NCBI RefSeq assembly: GCF_001905795.1
Contig: NZ_LIXJ01000009.1
Location: 184,303-248,302, forward strand
Source of the DNA: Streptomyces sp. CB01580
Lineage (GTDB): Bacteria > Actinomycetota > Actinomycetes > Streptomycetales > Streptomycetaceae
Direction of reading: 5' to 3'
DNA: 64,000 nt
The notes under the pieces are model-generated. The model did not search any database. It was not told the origin of the DNA and was given only the letters and a program-made list of their open reading frames with translations. The translations under genes and the position numbers were made by a program. Positions 1-8,177 of the stretch are shown piece after piece (the stretch's first letter is position 1; each line of letters begins with the position of its first letter).

Positions 1-1
1 G

Positions 2-1534
2 GCCGTCACCGGTTCCCTGTGCCTGTGGGCGGTCGTCGCCGCCCCCGACTCGGTGCGGGCTCCCCTGGCCTGGGGCACGGGCGCCGCCGCCGTACTGCTG
101 TCCACCGCCGTGGCCGCCACGGTCCACACCCGTGCCACCGCGAACCGGCTGCGGGCGCGTCTCGCGTCGGAGACCCAGCGGTTCACCGGCGAGATCAGCA
201 GACTGGTGTCCGCCTCCGCCGCCGAGGGCCAGCGGTTCACGGCGGAGACCGCCCGGCTCAGGGCCGCCGCCGACGCCGAGACCGCACGGATCGCCGCGCA
301 GGCCGCCGCCGAGGTCGGACGGCTGGCTGCCGAGGTGGAACGGCTCGCCGCCCGCGCGACCCGCAGCGAGAGCGAGCGTTCCGCCGCGATCGCCGCCTGC
401 GCCAACGCCGCGGGCCGGATGCAGGCCCTGGCCACCAGCATGCTGGCCGACCTGCGCGAGATGGAGCACCGGCACTCCGCCGAGGACGTGCTCGGCGACC
501 TGCTCCACCTGGACCACCGCACCGCCCAGGCGGGCCGCCTCGCCGACTCCATCGCCGTGCTGACCGGCGCCCGTTCCGGACGGCGCTGGGCCAAGCCCAT
601 CGTGATGGAGTCCATCCTGCGCGGGGCCATGGGCCGGATCAGCGGCTACCAGCGGGTACGTCTCCACTCGACGAGCGATGTCGCGGTCGCCGGTCACGCC
701 GCCGAGGGCGTCATGCACGCGCTCGCCGAACTCATCGACAACGCCGCCAACTTCTCGCCGCCCACGGCCGAGGTCCATGTGTACGTCGAGGAGGTGCCGG
801 CCGGCATCGTCGTGACCGTCGAGGACAGCGGCCTGGTCATGAGCGATGTGCATCTGCGCCGCGCCGAGCGCGCGGTGTCCGCCACCGACCAGGACCTGAC
901 GGGGCTCTCCGGCACCCGGCTCGGCCTCGCCGTCGTGGGCCGGCTGGCCCGCAAGCACGGTCTGACCGTGTCGTTCCGGCCGTCCGCGCGCGGCGGCACC
1001 GGCGCGCTGGTGATGCTCCCGCAGGAGATCCTCACCCGGATCGCTGCCCCGGCCGCCACCCCCGCCGCGTCCCAGTCCCCCGTCCAGGCCCCGGCCCGGA
1101 CCGTCTCCCCCGCACCGGCTCCGGCCCCGGCCGCCGAACCGGAGCCCACGCACGGCACGGCCGCCCCGACCGGCCCCGACGACTTCCCCCGCCCGCGGAA
1201 CGCGGCGGCCCCCGCGCCCACGGCCCCCGCCGTCGCCCCGGGTCCGGCCGCCGCCCCGGCGCCCGCCACGCGCCCGGCCTCCGCCGCGTCCGAGACCACC
1301 GGCGGCCTCCCCCGGTTCGGCGAGAGCGGGCTCCCCCGGCGCCCCCGCGGCCGTACCCTCGCCGCTGCCGAGGCCCGCATCGCCGAGGCCCGCAGCCGCG
1401 CCGACGACGCCGCAGACACCGACCCCACCCGGCCCCGTGCCGCCGACCCCAAGGAACAGGCAGCCCGCTTCAGCAGCTTCCGCCAGGCTGTCCGGCCCAA
1501 CACCCCGCACCCGGAAGAAGGCAACACCCGATGA
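2..1534 (+). CDS. cvnA: CvnA-type sensor histidine kinase of a conservon (5' partial)
   Basis: Membrane-associated nitrate/nitrite-sensor-like histidine kinase, first gene of a Streptomyces conservon. The frame is already open at base 2, so the true start and the first membrane segments lie outside the window; 510 residues are visible. Visible parts are a hydrophobic stretch up to about residue 40, an Ala/Glu/Arg-rich helical region, a dimerisation-like segment with LDHRTAQAGR, then an HATPase domain with N-box ELIDNAANFSPP, a G1-like VEDSGLVM (weaker than the usual DxGxGM) and a G2-like GLSGTRLGLAVVGRLA. A long Pro/Ala-rich tail follows. The stop overlaps the cvnB start (ATGA). In known conservons the A protein is thought to signal to B, C and D at the membrane. 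Function is by family; the signal sensed is unknown. Confidence 0.9.
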   Translation, partial: AVTGSLCLWAVVAAPDSVRAPLAWGTGAAAVLLSTAVAATVHTRATANRLRARLASETQRFTGEISRLVSASAAEGQRFTAETARLRAAADAETARIAAQAAAEVGRLAAEVERLAARATRSESERSAAIAACANAAGRMQALATSMLADLREMEHRHSAEDVLGDLLHLDHRTAQAGRLADSIAVLTGARSGRRWAKPIVMESILRGAMGRISGYQRVRLHSTSDVAVAGHAAEGVMHALAELIDNAANFSPPTAEVHVYVEEVPAGIVVTVEDSGLVMSDVHLRRAERAVSATDQDLTGLSGTRLGLAVVGRLARKHGLTVSFRPSARGGTGALVMLPQEILTRIAAPAATPAASQSPVQAPARTVSPAPAPAPAAEPEPTHGTAAPTGPDDFPRPRNAAAPAPTAPAVAPGPAAAPAPATRPASAASETTGGLPRFGESGLPRRPRGRTLAAAEARIAEARSRADDAADTDPTRPRAADPKEQAARFSSFRQAVRPNTPHPEEGNTR

Positions 1535-2007
1535 CCGCGACCACCGACGAGAAGCTCAACTGGCTGCTGGAGGGGCTCCTGGAGCGCACCCCCGGCGCCC
1601 GCCACGCCCTCGTCCTGTCCAGGGACGGCCTCAAACTGTGCCGTACCCCCGAGCTGACCGTCGACCAGGCCGACCAGCTGGCCGCGATCTCGGCCGGCAT
1701 CCAGAGCCTCTCGCAGGGCGCGTCCGTCGAATTCGGCGACGGCACCGGCGGTGTACGGTCCGCGATGACCGAGTTCTACGGCGGTGTGCTGTTCATCGTC
1801 GAGGCCGGGGCGGGCGCCCACCTCGCGGTCGTCGCCTCCGACCAGGCGGACGTCGGCCTCGTCGGGCACAACATGAGCGAACTCGTCGAGCAGCTCGGCG
1901 AACACCTCAGCGCCCCGCCGCGCTCCTCCGTCGCGAACACGGGCTCCGCCACCGGGACTCCCGGAGCGACGGGGTCCACCTCCGTCGACGCGACCGCGAC
2001 CGTATGA
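1531..2007 (+). CDS. cvnB: CvnB, roadblock/LC7 domain protein
   Basis: A 158-residue roadblock/LC7 protein, the usual second member of conservons. The domain covers about residues 8-110 (LNWLLEGLLERTPGARHALV, then LSRDGLKLC) and is followed by a Ser/Thr/Gly-rich tail. Roadblock proteins of this kind bind small GTPases of the MglA/Cvn type, so CvnD encoded two genes downstream is the expected partner. The ATG overlaps the cvnA stop (ATGA) and its own stop overlaps the cvnC start (ATGA), which points to translational coupling. Confidence 0.93.
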   Translation: MTATTDEKLNWLLEGLLERTPGARHALVLSRDGLKLCRTPELTVDQADQLAAISAGIQSLSQGASVEFGDGTGGVRSAMTEFYGGVLFIVEAGAGAHLAVVASDQADVGLVGHNMSELVEQLGEHLSAPPRSSVANTGSATGTPGATGSTSVDATATV

Positions 2008-2366
2008 GCCGCCCCCGCCCCGGCAGGGACGACGCACCCGACCGGCTGTACACCCTCACCGGGGGCCGCAGCCGGTCCGACTCGGACGTGTTCGACCTGG
2101 TGACCCTGGTGGTCTCCGAGTGCGAACCGACCCCCGGCATGCAGTCGGAACACGCCACGATCCTGCGGATGTGCGCCCTGCCCACCGCCGTCGTCGAGAT
2201 CGCGGCGGTCCTCGGACTGCCCGTCAGCATCGTCCGCATCCTGCTGTCCGATCTGCTGGCCACCGGCCGGATCAGCGCCCGCCACCCACGTACCGCCCGG
2301 GTCGCGGACCGGCTCCCCGACCCCGACATCCTGGAACAGGTGCTCGTTGGACTCCGCAACCTCTGA
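2004..2366 (+). CDS. cvnC: CvnC, DUF742 protein
   Basis: A 120-residue DUF742 protein. It begins with an Arg/Pro-rich segment and DRLYTLTGGRSR, followed by a winged-helix-like core ending in LLSDLLATGRISAR, typical of the third conservon component. The biochemical role of DUF742 is not settled; in the S. coelicolor cvn9 system these proteins interact with the other Cvn components (family knowledge). ATG overlaps the cvnB stop by the ATGA pattern, and its last 20 bases overlap the TTG start of cvnD. Confidence 0.92.
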   Translation: MSRPRPGRDDAPDRLYTLTGGRSRSDSDVFDLVTLVVSECEPTPGMQSEHATILRMCALPTAVVEIAAVLGLPVSIVRILLSDLLATGRISARHPRTARVADRLPDPDILEQVLVGLRNL

Positions 2367-3012
2367 CCGTGCCGCCCTGCGGGCGACCGCCGACAACGGA
2401 CTGAAGATCGCCATCGTCGGCGGCTTCGGGGTGGGCAAGACCACCATGGTTCGCTCCGTCAGCGAGATCCGTCCGCTGAACACGGAAGAGACCATGACCA
2501 GCGCGGGCGAGGCCGTCGACCACCTCGACGGCGTCCACTCGAAGACGGCCACCACCGTGGCCTTCGACTTCGGCCGGATCACCCTGGACGAACGCTCCGT
2601 GCTGTACCTCTTCGGCGCCCCCGGTCAGGAACGCTTCTGGTTCCTGTGGGACCGGCTGTTCTCGGGCACGCTCGGCGCCGTCGTCCTCGTCGACACCCGC
2701 CGGCTCGCCGACTCCTGGTACGCGATCGACCGCCTGGAGCACCACGGCGCGCCGTTCATCGTCGCCTGCAACGACTTCGGCGGACCGCTCCACACCGAAC
2801 AGCAGATACGGGAGGCGCTCGCCCTCTCCGACGACGTGCCCCTGGTGGAGTGCGACGCCCGCGACCGTTCGTCCAGCAAGTACGTACTGATCACGCTGGT
2901 CGAACACCTGCACGCGCTGTCGCGGCGCCGCCTCGCCGCCGAGTCCTCCGCCGACCCGTCCGCCATCCCTCCGGCGACCGCACCGGAGATGACCCCGGAG
3001 CCCACGTCGTGA
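2347..3012 (+). CDS. cvnD: CvnD, small Ras-like GTP-binding protein
   Basis: A 221-residue ATP/GTP-binding protein of the conservon type. The P-loop GGFGVGKTT is at residues 25-33, a switch-II-like GAPGQERFWFLW follows, and ACNDFGG sits where the NKxD base-recognition motif should be, so that motif is degenerate. The start is TTG at 2347, the only sensible start before the P-loop in this frame; it lies 20 bases inside cvnC. The stop overlaps the next gene's GTG. Cvn systems are likened to eukaryotic G-protein circuits, with A as receptor and D as switch. Confidence 0.92.
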   Translation: MDSATSDRAALRATADNGLKIAIVGGFGVGKTTMVRSVSEIRPLNTEETMTSAGEAVDHLDGVHSKTATTVAFDFGRITLDERSVLYLFGAPGQERFWFLWDRLFSGTLGAVVLVDTRRLADSWYAIDRLEHHGAPFIVACNDFGGPLHTEQQIREALALSDDVPLVECDARDRSSSKYVLITLVEHLHALSRRRLAAESSADPSAIPPATAPEMTPEPTS

Positions 3013-4361
3013 CCCAGCCCCCGGCGCCGTCCTCCGGCTGCCCCTTCTCCCAGGGCCGCGTACCGCTGTCCGGCCCCCGGTTCCAGACCGAACCGACTCG
3101 GCTGTACCGGGAGATGCGCCGCGACCACGGGTCGGTGGCGCCCGTCGTCCTCGACGGGGACGTCCCCGCCTGGCTGGTGCTCGGCTACCGCGAACTGCAC
3201 CAGGTCACCGGCGACCCGGTGCTGTTCAGCCGCGACTCCGACCTGTGGAACCAGTGGGACCGCATCCCCGACGACTGGCCGCTGCTGCCGATGATCGGCC
3301 GCAAGCAGCCGTCGATCCTCTACACCGTCGGCCCCCGCCACACCCAGCGCGCCGCGATGATCAGCGACGCGCTGGAGGGGGTCGACCCGTTCTCGCTGAA
3401 GCGGTACGCGGAGGAGTTCGCCGACGGCCTCGTCGACCGGTTCTGCTCCACCGGCGGCACCGACATCATCGCCGACTACGCGATGCTGCTCCCGGCACTC
3501 GTCCTGGCGAAGATCTACGGCTTCGCCGACACCATCGGCGCCGCGCTCGTCGGCTCGCTCAACGACATGATCGACGGCCGGGAGCGGGCCCTGGCCGGGC
3601 AGCAGCACCTCGCCACGTCCATGTTCCAGCTGCTGGCGGACAAGCACGCCGCGCCCGGCGACGACGTCGCGACCCGGATGCTGGCCGACCCCGGTGGCTT
3701 CACCGACGAGGAGGTCGCCCAGGACCTCATGGTGATGATGGCCGCGGGACACCAGCCGACCGCCGACTGGATCGGCAACTCGCTGCGGCTGATGCTCACC
3801 GACGACCGCTTCGCCGCCTCCCTCTCGGGCGGCCGGCACAGCGTCGCCGAGGCCATGAACGAGGTGCTCTGGGAGGACACCCCGACCCAGAACGTCGCGG
3901 GCCGCTGGGCCTCGCGCGACACCCGCCTCGGCGGACGCCACATCCAGGCCGGCGACATGCTGCTGCTGGGCATCGCCGCCGCCAACTACGACCCGCAGGT
4001 ACGCACCGACGGCTCCGCGCTGACCGGCGGCAACAACGCGTTCCTCTCCTTCGGCCACGGCGAGCACCGCTGCCCGTTCCCGGCCCAGGAGACCGCCGAG
4101 GTCGTCGCCCGCACCGGCATCGAGGTGCTGCTGGACCGGCTCCCCGACATCGACCTCGCCGTCCCGGCCGAACAGCTCACCCGCCGCCCGTCCCCCTGGC
4201 TGCGGGGCCTGACCACCCTGCCGGTGACGTTCACGCCCACGCCCGCCATCGGCTCCCCGACCGGCACCGCCCTGGCGGCCGCCATCGGCCCCGTCACCGC
4301 ATCAGCCACCGGATCAGCCCCAGCATCAGCCACTGAAGCCGCCATCGGAGGCGCGAGATGA
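3009..4361 (+). CDS. Cytochrome P450, CYP157-like, lacking the ExxR arginine
   Basis: A 450-residue P450 in the conservon. GTG start at 3009 overlaps the cvnD stop (GTGA). The heme-ligand region is FGHGEHRCPFPAQ with Cys355. Three canonical features are altered. The K-helix ExxR reads E285-V-L-W288, so the invariant Arg is Trp. The I-helix reads AAGHQPT (residues 245-251), with Gln in place of the acidic residue and Pro in place of the first Thr. The residue two after Cys is Phe rather than the usual Gly. An ExxW motif is the known hallmark of the CYP157 family, which sits in conservons beside CYP154 or CYP156 members. Whether it catalyses oxidation or acts as a heme-binding regulatory partner of the next P450 is open. 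Its end overlaps the next start (ATGA). Confidence 0.9.
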   Translation: MTQPPAPSSGCPFSQGRVPLSGPRFQTEPTRLYREMRRDHGSVAPVVLDGDVPAWLVLGYRELHQVTGDPVLFSRDSDLWNQWDRIPDDWPLLPMIGRKQPSILYTVGPRHTQRAAMISDALEGVDPFSLKRYAEEFADGLVDRFCSTGGTDIIADYAMLLPALVLAKIYGFADTIGAALVGSLNDMIDGRERALAGQQHLATSMFQLLADKHAAPGDDVATRMLADPGGFTDEEVAQDLMVMMAAGHQPTADWIGNSLRLMLTDDRFAASLSGGRHSVAEAMNEVLWEDTPTQNVAGRWASRDTRLGGRHIQAGDMLLLGIAAANYDPQVRTDGSALTGGNNAFLSFGHGEHRCPFPAQETAEVVARTGIEVLLDRLPDIDLAVPAEQLTRRPSPWLRGLTTLPVTFTPTPAIGSPTGTALAAAIGPVTASATGSAPASATEAAIGGAR

Positions 4362-5566
4362 CCCGGATCGTGCTCGACCCCTTCGTCACCGACCTCGACG
4401 GCGAGTCCGCCCGGCTGCGGGCCGCCGGTCCGCTCGCCGAGGTGGAACTGCCGGGCGAGGTGCCCTGCTTCGCCGTCACCCACCACGCCGAGGCCCGGGA
4501 ACTGCTCACCGACGGCCGCCTCGTGAAGGACATCAATGTCTGGAACGCCTGGCAGCGCGGCGAGATACCCCTGGACTGGCCGCTGATCGGCCTCGCCAAC
4601 CCGGGCCGCTCCATGCTCACCGTCGACGGCGCGGACCACCGCCGGCTGCGCACCCTGGTCGCCCAGGCCCTGACCGTCAAGCGGGTGGAACGGCTGCGCC
4701 CCGGCATCGAGGCACTGACCGCGGCGAGCCTGGACCGGCTGGCCGCCCTGGCCGAGGACGGGCCGGTCGACCTGAAGGCGGAGTTCGCCTACCCGCTGCC
4801 GATGAACGTGATCAGCGAACTCATGGGCGTCGACAGCGTCGACCACCCGCGGCTGAAGGGGCTGTTCGAGAAGTTCTTCTCGACGCAGACCCCGCCCGAG
4901 GAGGTCCCGCAGATGATGGCGGACCTCGGCGCGCTCTTCACGAAGATCGTCGACGGCAAGCGGGAGAACCCCGGCGACGACCTCACCAGCGCCCTGATCG
5001 CCGCGTCCGAGGACGGCGACCAGCTCACCGGCGAGGAGATCGTCAACACCCTCCAGCTGATCATCGCGGCCGGTCACGAGACCACGATCAGCCTGATCGT
5101 CAACGCCGTCGTCGCGCTCCAGACCCACCCCGAGCAGCGCGCACGGGTGCTGAAGGGCGAGGTGCCGTGGGAGAACGTGATCGAGGAGACGCTGCGCTGG
5201 TCCACGCCCACGTCCCACGTCCTGTTCCGGTTCGCCACCGAGGACGTCGAGGTGGGCGACCGGATCCTGCCGAAGGGCGAGGCGCTGATCGTCTCCTTCG
5301 GCGCGCTCGGCCGCGACGAGGGACAGCACGGGCCGACGGCCGCCGACTTCGACATCACCCGCTCCCCCAACCGCCACATCGCGTTCGGCCACGGCCCGCA
5401 CGTCTGCCCGGGCGCGGCGCTCTCCCGGCTGGAGGCGGGGGTGGCGCTGCCCGCGCTGTACGAGAGGTTCCCGGACCTGGAGCTGGCCGTCCCCGCGTCC
5501 GAACTGCGCAACAAGCCGATCGTCACCCAGAACGACCTGTACGAACTGCCGGTGCGCCTGGCCTGA
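4358..5566 (+). CDS. Cytochrome P450 (canonical), conservon-associated
   Basis: A 402-residue class I bacterial P450 with intact motifs: I-helix AAGHETT (residues 237-243), ExxR as E277-T-L-R280, and heme loop FGHGPHVCPGA with Cys350. Its N-terminal half has the usual hydrophobic core and a TVDGADHRRLR segment matching the substrate-proximal C-helix. It starts inside the stop of the preceding atypical P450, so the two are probably made in equal amounts. By position it fits the CYP154/CYP156-type partner of a CYP157 protein; exact family and substrate cannot be told here. No ferredoxin gene is adjacent, so electron transfer must come from elsewhere. A strong hairpin follows the stop. Confidence 0.93.
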   Translation: MTRIVLDPFVTDLDGESARLRAAGPLAEVELPGEVPCFAVTHHAEARELLTDGRLVKDINVWNAWQRGEIPLDWPLIGLANPGRSMLTVDGADHRRLRTLVAQALTVKRVERLRPGIEALTAASLDRLAALAEDGPVDLKAEFAYPLPMNVISELMGVDSVDHPRLKGLFEKFFSTQTPPEEVPQMMADLGALFTKIVDGKRENPGDDLTSALIAASEDGDQLTGEEIVNTLQLIIAAGHETTISLIVNAVVALQTHPEQRARVLKGEVPWENVIEETLRWSTPTSHVLFRFATEDVEVGDRILPKGEALIVSFGALGRDEGQHGPTAADFDITRSPNRHIAFGHGPHVCPGAALSRLEAGVALPALYERFPDLELAVPASELRNKPIVTQNDLYELPVRLA

Positions 5567-5572
5567 CGCGCC

Positions 5573-5608
5573 CGGTGCGCGGACCCGTGCGCAGGGGTCC
5601 GCGCACCG
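5573..5608 (+). terminator. Hairpin after the conservon operon
   Basis: A perfect 14-bp inverted repeat (arm CGGTGCGCGGACCC) with an 8-base loop starts 7 bases past the second P450 stop. No T-run follows, which is normal for Streptomyces. It probably ends the cvn-P450 transcript before serC. Confidence 0.7.
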
Positions 5609-5720
5609 CGGTCCACGCACCGGAAAGGAAGTCGTCCGCACGCCGGAACGGGCATCGTCCACGCGCCGGAGCGGGTGTCTCATCCGACGGACATGGTCCT
5701 CGGGGCCGTCCATGAGGTAT

Positions 5721-5726
5721 TACGCT
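5721..5726 (+). promoter_or_regulatory. Candidate -10 box for serC (leaderless)
   Basis: TACGCT lies 7 bases before the serC GTG with no Shine-Dalgarno between, the geometry of a leaderless actinobacterial transcript. No convincing -35 is visible. Confidence 0.45.
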
Positions 5727-5733
5727 CCGGTTC

Positions 5734-6852
5734 GTGGCCGATATCCAGATTCCCGCTGACATCAAGCCCGCCGACGGACGCTTCGGCGCCGGTCCTTCCA
5801 AGGTGCGGACGGAGGCGCTCGACGCCCTGGCCGCCACGGGTACGTCCCTGCTCGGTACGTCCCACCGCCAGGCCCCGGTCAAGAACCTGGTCGGCTCGGT
5901 CCGTCAGGGCGTGCGCGACCTCTTCTCGCTCCCCGAGGGCTACGAGGTGATCCTGGGCAACGGCGGCTCCACCGCCTTCTGGGACATCGCGACGCACGGC
6001 CTGATCGAGAACAAGTCCCAGCACCTGACCTTCGGCGAGTTCTCCTCGAAGTTCGCGAAGGCCGCCAAGCTCGCCCCGTGGCTGGCCGACCCGTCCGTGG
6101 TCGCCTCCGACCCGGGCACCCACCCGGAGCCGCGGGCCGAGGAGGGCGTGGACGTGTACGCGTTCACCCACAACGAGACCTCGACCGGTGTCGCCGCGCC
6201 GATCGAGCGCGTCGCGGGCGCCGACGAGGGCGCTCTGGTCCTGGTGGACGCCACCTCCGGCGCGGGCGGCCTGCCTGTCGACATCACCGAGTCGGACGTC
6301 TACTACTTCGCCCCGCAGAAGTCCTTCGCCTCCGACGGCGGCCTGTGGATCGGCGTGTTCTCCCCGGCGGCCCTGGAGCGCGCCGCGCGCGTCCACGCGT
6401 CGGGCCGGCACATCCCGGAGTTCTTCAGCCTGCCCACGGCGATCGACAACTCCCTGAAGAACCAGACGTACAACACCCCGGCCCTGGCCACCCTCTTCCT
6501 CCTGAACGAGCAGCTGAACTGGCTGAACGGGCAGGGCGGCCTGGACTTCGCGGTCCGCCGCACGGCCACCTCGTCCCGGAACCTGTACGGCTGGGCCGAG
6601 GATTCCAAGTACGCGACGCCGTTCGTCTCCGACCCGGCCAAGCGTTCGCAGGTCATCGGCACGATCGACTTCTCGGACGAGATCGACGCCGCGGCCGTCG
6701 CCAAGGCGCTGCGCGCCAACGGGATCGTCGACACCGAGCCGTACCGCAAGCTGGGCCGCAACCAGCTGCGCGTGGCGATGTTCCCGGCGATCGACCCGGC
6801 GGACGTCCAGGCGCTGACGGCCTGCATCGACTACGTGATCGAGAAGCTGTGA
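5734..6852 (+). CDS. serC: Phosphoserine aminotransferase SerC
   Basis: A 372-residue PLP-dependent class V aminotransferase of the actinobacterial SerC type. It converts 3-phosphohydroxypyruvate and glutamate to O-phosphoserine in serine biosynthesis; the paralogous step in pyridoxal phosphate synthesis is also possible. Visible: N-terminal KPADGRFGAGPSKVR, FTHNETSTGV in the cofactor region, a VDATSGAGGLPVDI strand carrying the Asp that contacts PLP, and YYFAPQKSFASDGG with the Schiff-base lysine in APQKSF. Length is normal. The start is GTG at 5734, preceded by a -10-like TACGCT but no ribosome site. It is a stand-alone unit between two hairpins. Confidence 0.95.
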   Translation: MADIQIPADIKPADGRFGAGPSKVRTEALDALAATGTSLLGTSHRQAPVKNLVGSVRQGVRDLFSLPEGYEVILGNGGSTAFWDIATHGLIENKSQHLTFGEFSSKFAKAAKLAPWLADPSVVASDPGTHPEPRAEEGVDVYAFTHNETSTGVAAPIERVAGADEGALVLVDATSGAGGLPVDITESDVYYFAPQKSFASDGGLWIGVFSPAALERAARVHASGRHIPEFFSLPTAIDNSLKNQTYNTPALATLFLLNEQLNWLNGQGGLDFAVRRTATSSRNLYGWAEDSKYATPFVSDPAKRSQVIGTIDFSDEIDAAAVAKALRANGIVDTEPYRKLGRNQLRVAMFPAIDPADVQALTACIDYVIEKL

Positions 6853-6884
6853 CGGGCACGCGTACGCGCTCGTAGTCCCTCGAC

Positions 6885-6929
6885 CGGCAAAGGTCCCCGC
6901 GCACCCGGCGTGCGCGGGGACCTTTGCCG
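6885..6929 (+). terminator. serC terminator
   Basis: A perfect inverted repeat with 20-bp arms and a loop of about 5 bases begins 33 bases past the serC stop, arms running from CGGCAAAGG to CCTTTGCCG. This is one of the strongest hairpins in the window. Confidence 0.85.
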
Positions 6930-6982
6930 TTCACCCGGCCGGATGGCGGGTCGCTTTCCGGGCCCGGGCGGCCGGACCGTCC

Positions 6983-6988
6983 TACGAT
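6983..6988 (+). promoter_or_regulatory. Candidate -10 box of the Uma2 gene
   Basis: TACGAT lies 35 bases before the ATG, and a consensus ribosome site AGGAGG sits at 7012-7017. Identical TACGAT boxes precede the methyltransferase and proline iminopeptidase genes. Confidence 0.45.
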
Positions 6989-7023
6989 GATGGCCTCGAC
7001 ATCATCCCTTCAGGAGGCCCGCA

Positions 7024-7635
7024 ATGTCTGCAGCAGCAGTCGAGCACCCCTGTGACGGTGAACCCGAGCCCCTGCTCGACACGGCCAACAGCCTCATGGA
7101 GCAGCACCCGGGTTACCGTGTCGAGATCATCGGAGGCGTCATCACCGTGGCTCCATCCCCGGACGGACCGCACGCCCGAGTGCTGACCAAAGTCATGCGC
7201 CCCTTCATCGCAGCCGGTATCGATGACGGCGAGACCGAGGTCCTCCAGGGCATCGGCCTGTGGCTCCCCAGCGGCCCCGCGGACTACGCCATCCCCGACC
7301 TGGCCGTCGTCGACGCCGATTTCGACGAGCACATGGTCGAGAACAACTGCTACGACCCGGCCGTCTTCCGTCTCGTGCTGGAGGTCACCTCCAGCAACTA
7401 CAACAACGACCTGCGCAACAAGGTCGCCGCGTACGCCGAGGCCAAGGTCCCGGTGTACGTGATCATCGACCGCAAGCACGGCCGGGTGCACGTCCTCACC
7501 GAGCCCATGGGGGGCGGGTACGACAGTCACCAGGTGTACGCCCCCGGGCAGTCCGCCCCGCTCCCGGATTCGATCGGTGCCCCGGTGGCTCTCGACGTGG
7601 ACGACCTCATCCGGGCCGGCCGCGCCCGCGCCTGA
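7024..7635 (+). CDS. Uma2 family (DUF820, PD-(D/E)XK fold) protein
   Basis: A 203-residue Uma2/DUF820 protein, a restriction-endonuclease-like fold abundant in Streptomyces and cyanobacteria but of unproved biological function. The catalytic-type residues are present: acidic Asp in YAIPDLAVVD, Glu in RLVLEVTSSN, and the following Lys in LRNKVAAYAEAKVPVYVIID. An N-terminal ESxxxxHP-like stretch (LMEQHPGYRVEIIGG) precedes the core. A strong AGGAGG site supports the ATG. It is monocistronic, ending in a hairpin shared with the convergent DUF4259 gene. No methyltransferase or transposase is adjacent, so a restriction role is not suggested by context. Confidence 0.88.
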   Translation: MSAAAVEHPCDGEPEPLLDTANSLMEQHPGYRVEIIGGVITVAPSPDGPHARVLTKVMRPFIAAGIDDGETEVLQGIGLWLPSGPADYAIPDLAVVDADFDEHMVENNCYDPAVFRLVLEVTSSNYNNDLRNKVAAYAEAKVPVYVIIDRKHGRVHVLTEPMGGGYDSHQVYAPGQSAPLPDSIGAPVALDVDDLIRAGRARA

Positions 7636-7642
7636 ACTCGGC

Positions 7643-7666
7643 CGCGCCCGGTCCCCGTCGGGCGCG
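7643..7666. terminator. Hairpin between convergent genes
   Basis: Inverted repeat CGCGCCCG / CGGGCGCG with an 8-base loop fills the gap between the Uma2 gene (+) and the DUF4259 gene (-), so it can serve both directions. Confidence 0.6.
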
Positions 7667-7667
7667 C

Positions 7668-8069
7668 TCAGGCGCTCGCCGCGACCAGCACCTCCCGGAG
7701 CCGGGCGATGCCCGCCGTCCACGTCTCGTCGCCCTCCCAGAGCTCGCGCATCTCCGAGTTCTCGCCGAGCACCGTGTCGAGCGCCTTCACCGCGAGCGGG
7801 CGCAGGTCCGCCGGAAACTCGGGCAGCGCCTTGTCGGGGCCGTACGCGGTGGTCACCGGCTCCCCGCCCGGGCACTGCGCACCGACCAGCGCCGCCGCCG
7901 CGACCGCTTCCGCCGCCTCGTCGCTGTCCAAGAAGTCCGTCGCGGCGACGGCGATTTCCAGGACCTTGCGGATCAGCGCCGGCCGCTCGGCCTCGGGGGC
8001 GTCGTCCAGACGCCCTGAGAAGTCCGCTGCGGAGTCGTTGTCGAAGTGACCGGTGTCCCAGGTGCCCAT
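7668..8069 (-). CDS. DUF4259 domain protein
   Basis: A 133-residue protein opening with MGTWDTGHFDNDSAADFSG, the signature start of DUF4259. The family has no established function and is scattered widely in bacteria. The sequence is acidic and helical with no signal peptide or membrane segment, so it is cytoplasmic. It converges on the Uma2 gene. ATG at 8069. Confidence 0.85.
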   Translation of the reverse strand: MGTWDTGHFDNDSAADFSGRLDDAPEAERPALIRKVLEIAVAATDFLDSDEAAEAVAAAALVGAQCPGGEPVTTAYGPDKALPEFPADLRPLAVKALDTVLGENSEMRELWEGDETWTAGIARLREVLVAASA

Positions 8070-8177
8070 GGTGGTGTCCCCTCAATACGAAACAGCGTCG
8101 GCTCGGTGCGAGACGACGTCGGCCGGTGCACCCCACCGGCGAACGCCATCCTCACACCCGCCACTGACAACGGCCCT

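Noticed and set aside
2625..4067. Minus-strand frame opposite the first P450
   Set aside because: Antisense shadow; the plus strand has the heme-binding motif and overlapping operon structure.
7024..8069. Uma2 and DUF4259 genes as a restriction or toxin-antitoxin pair
   Set aside because: They are convergent, each with its own signals and a terminator between them, so they are not a coupled operon.
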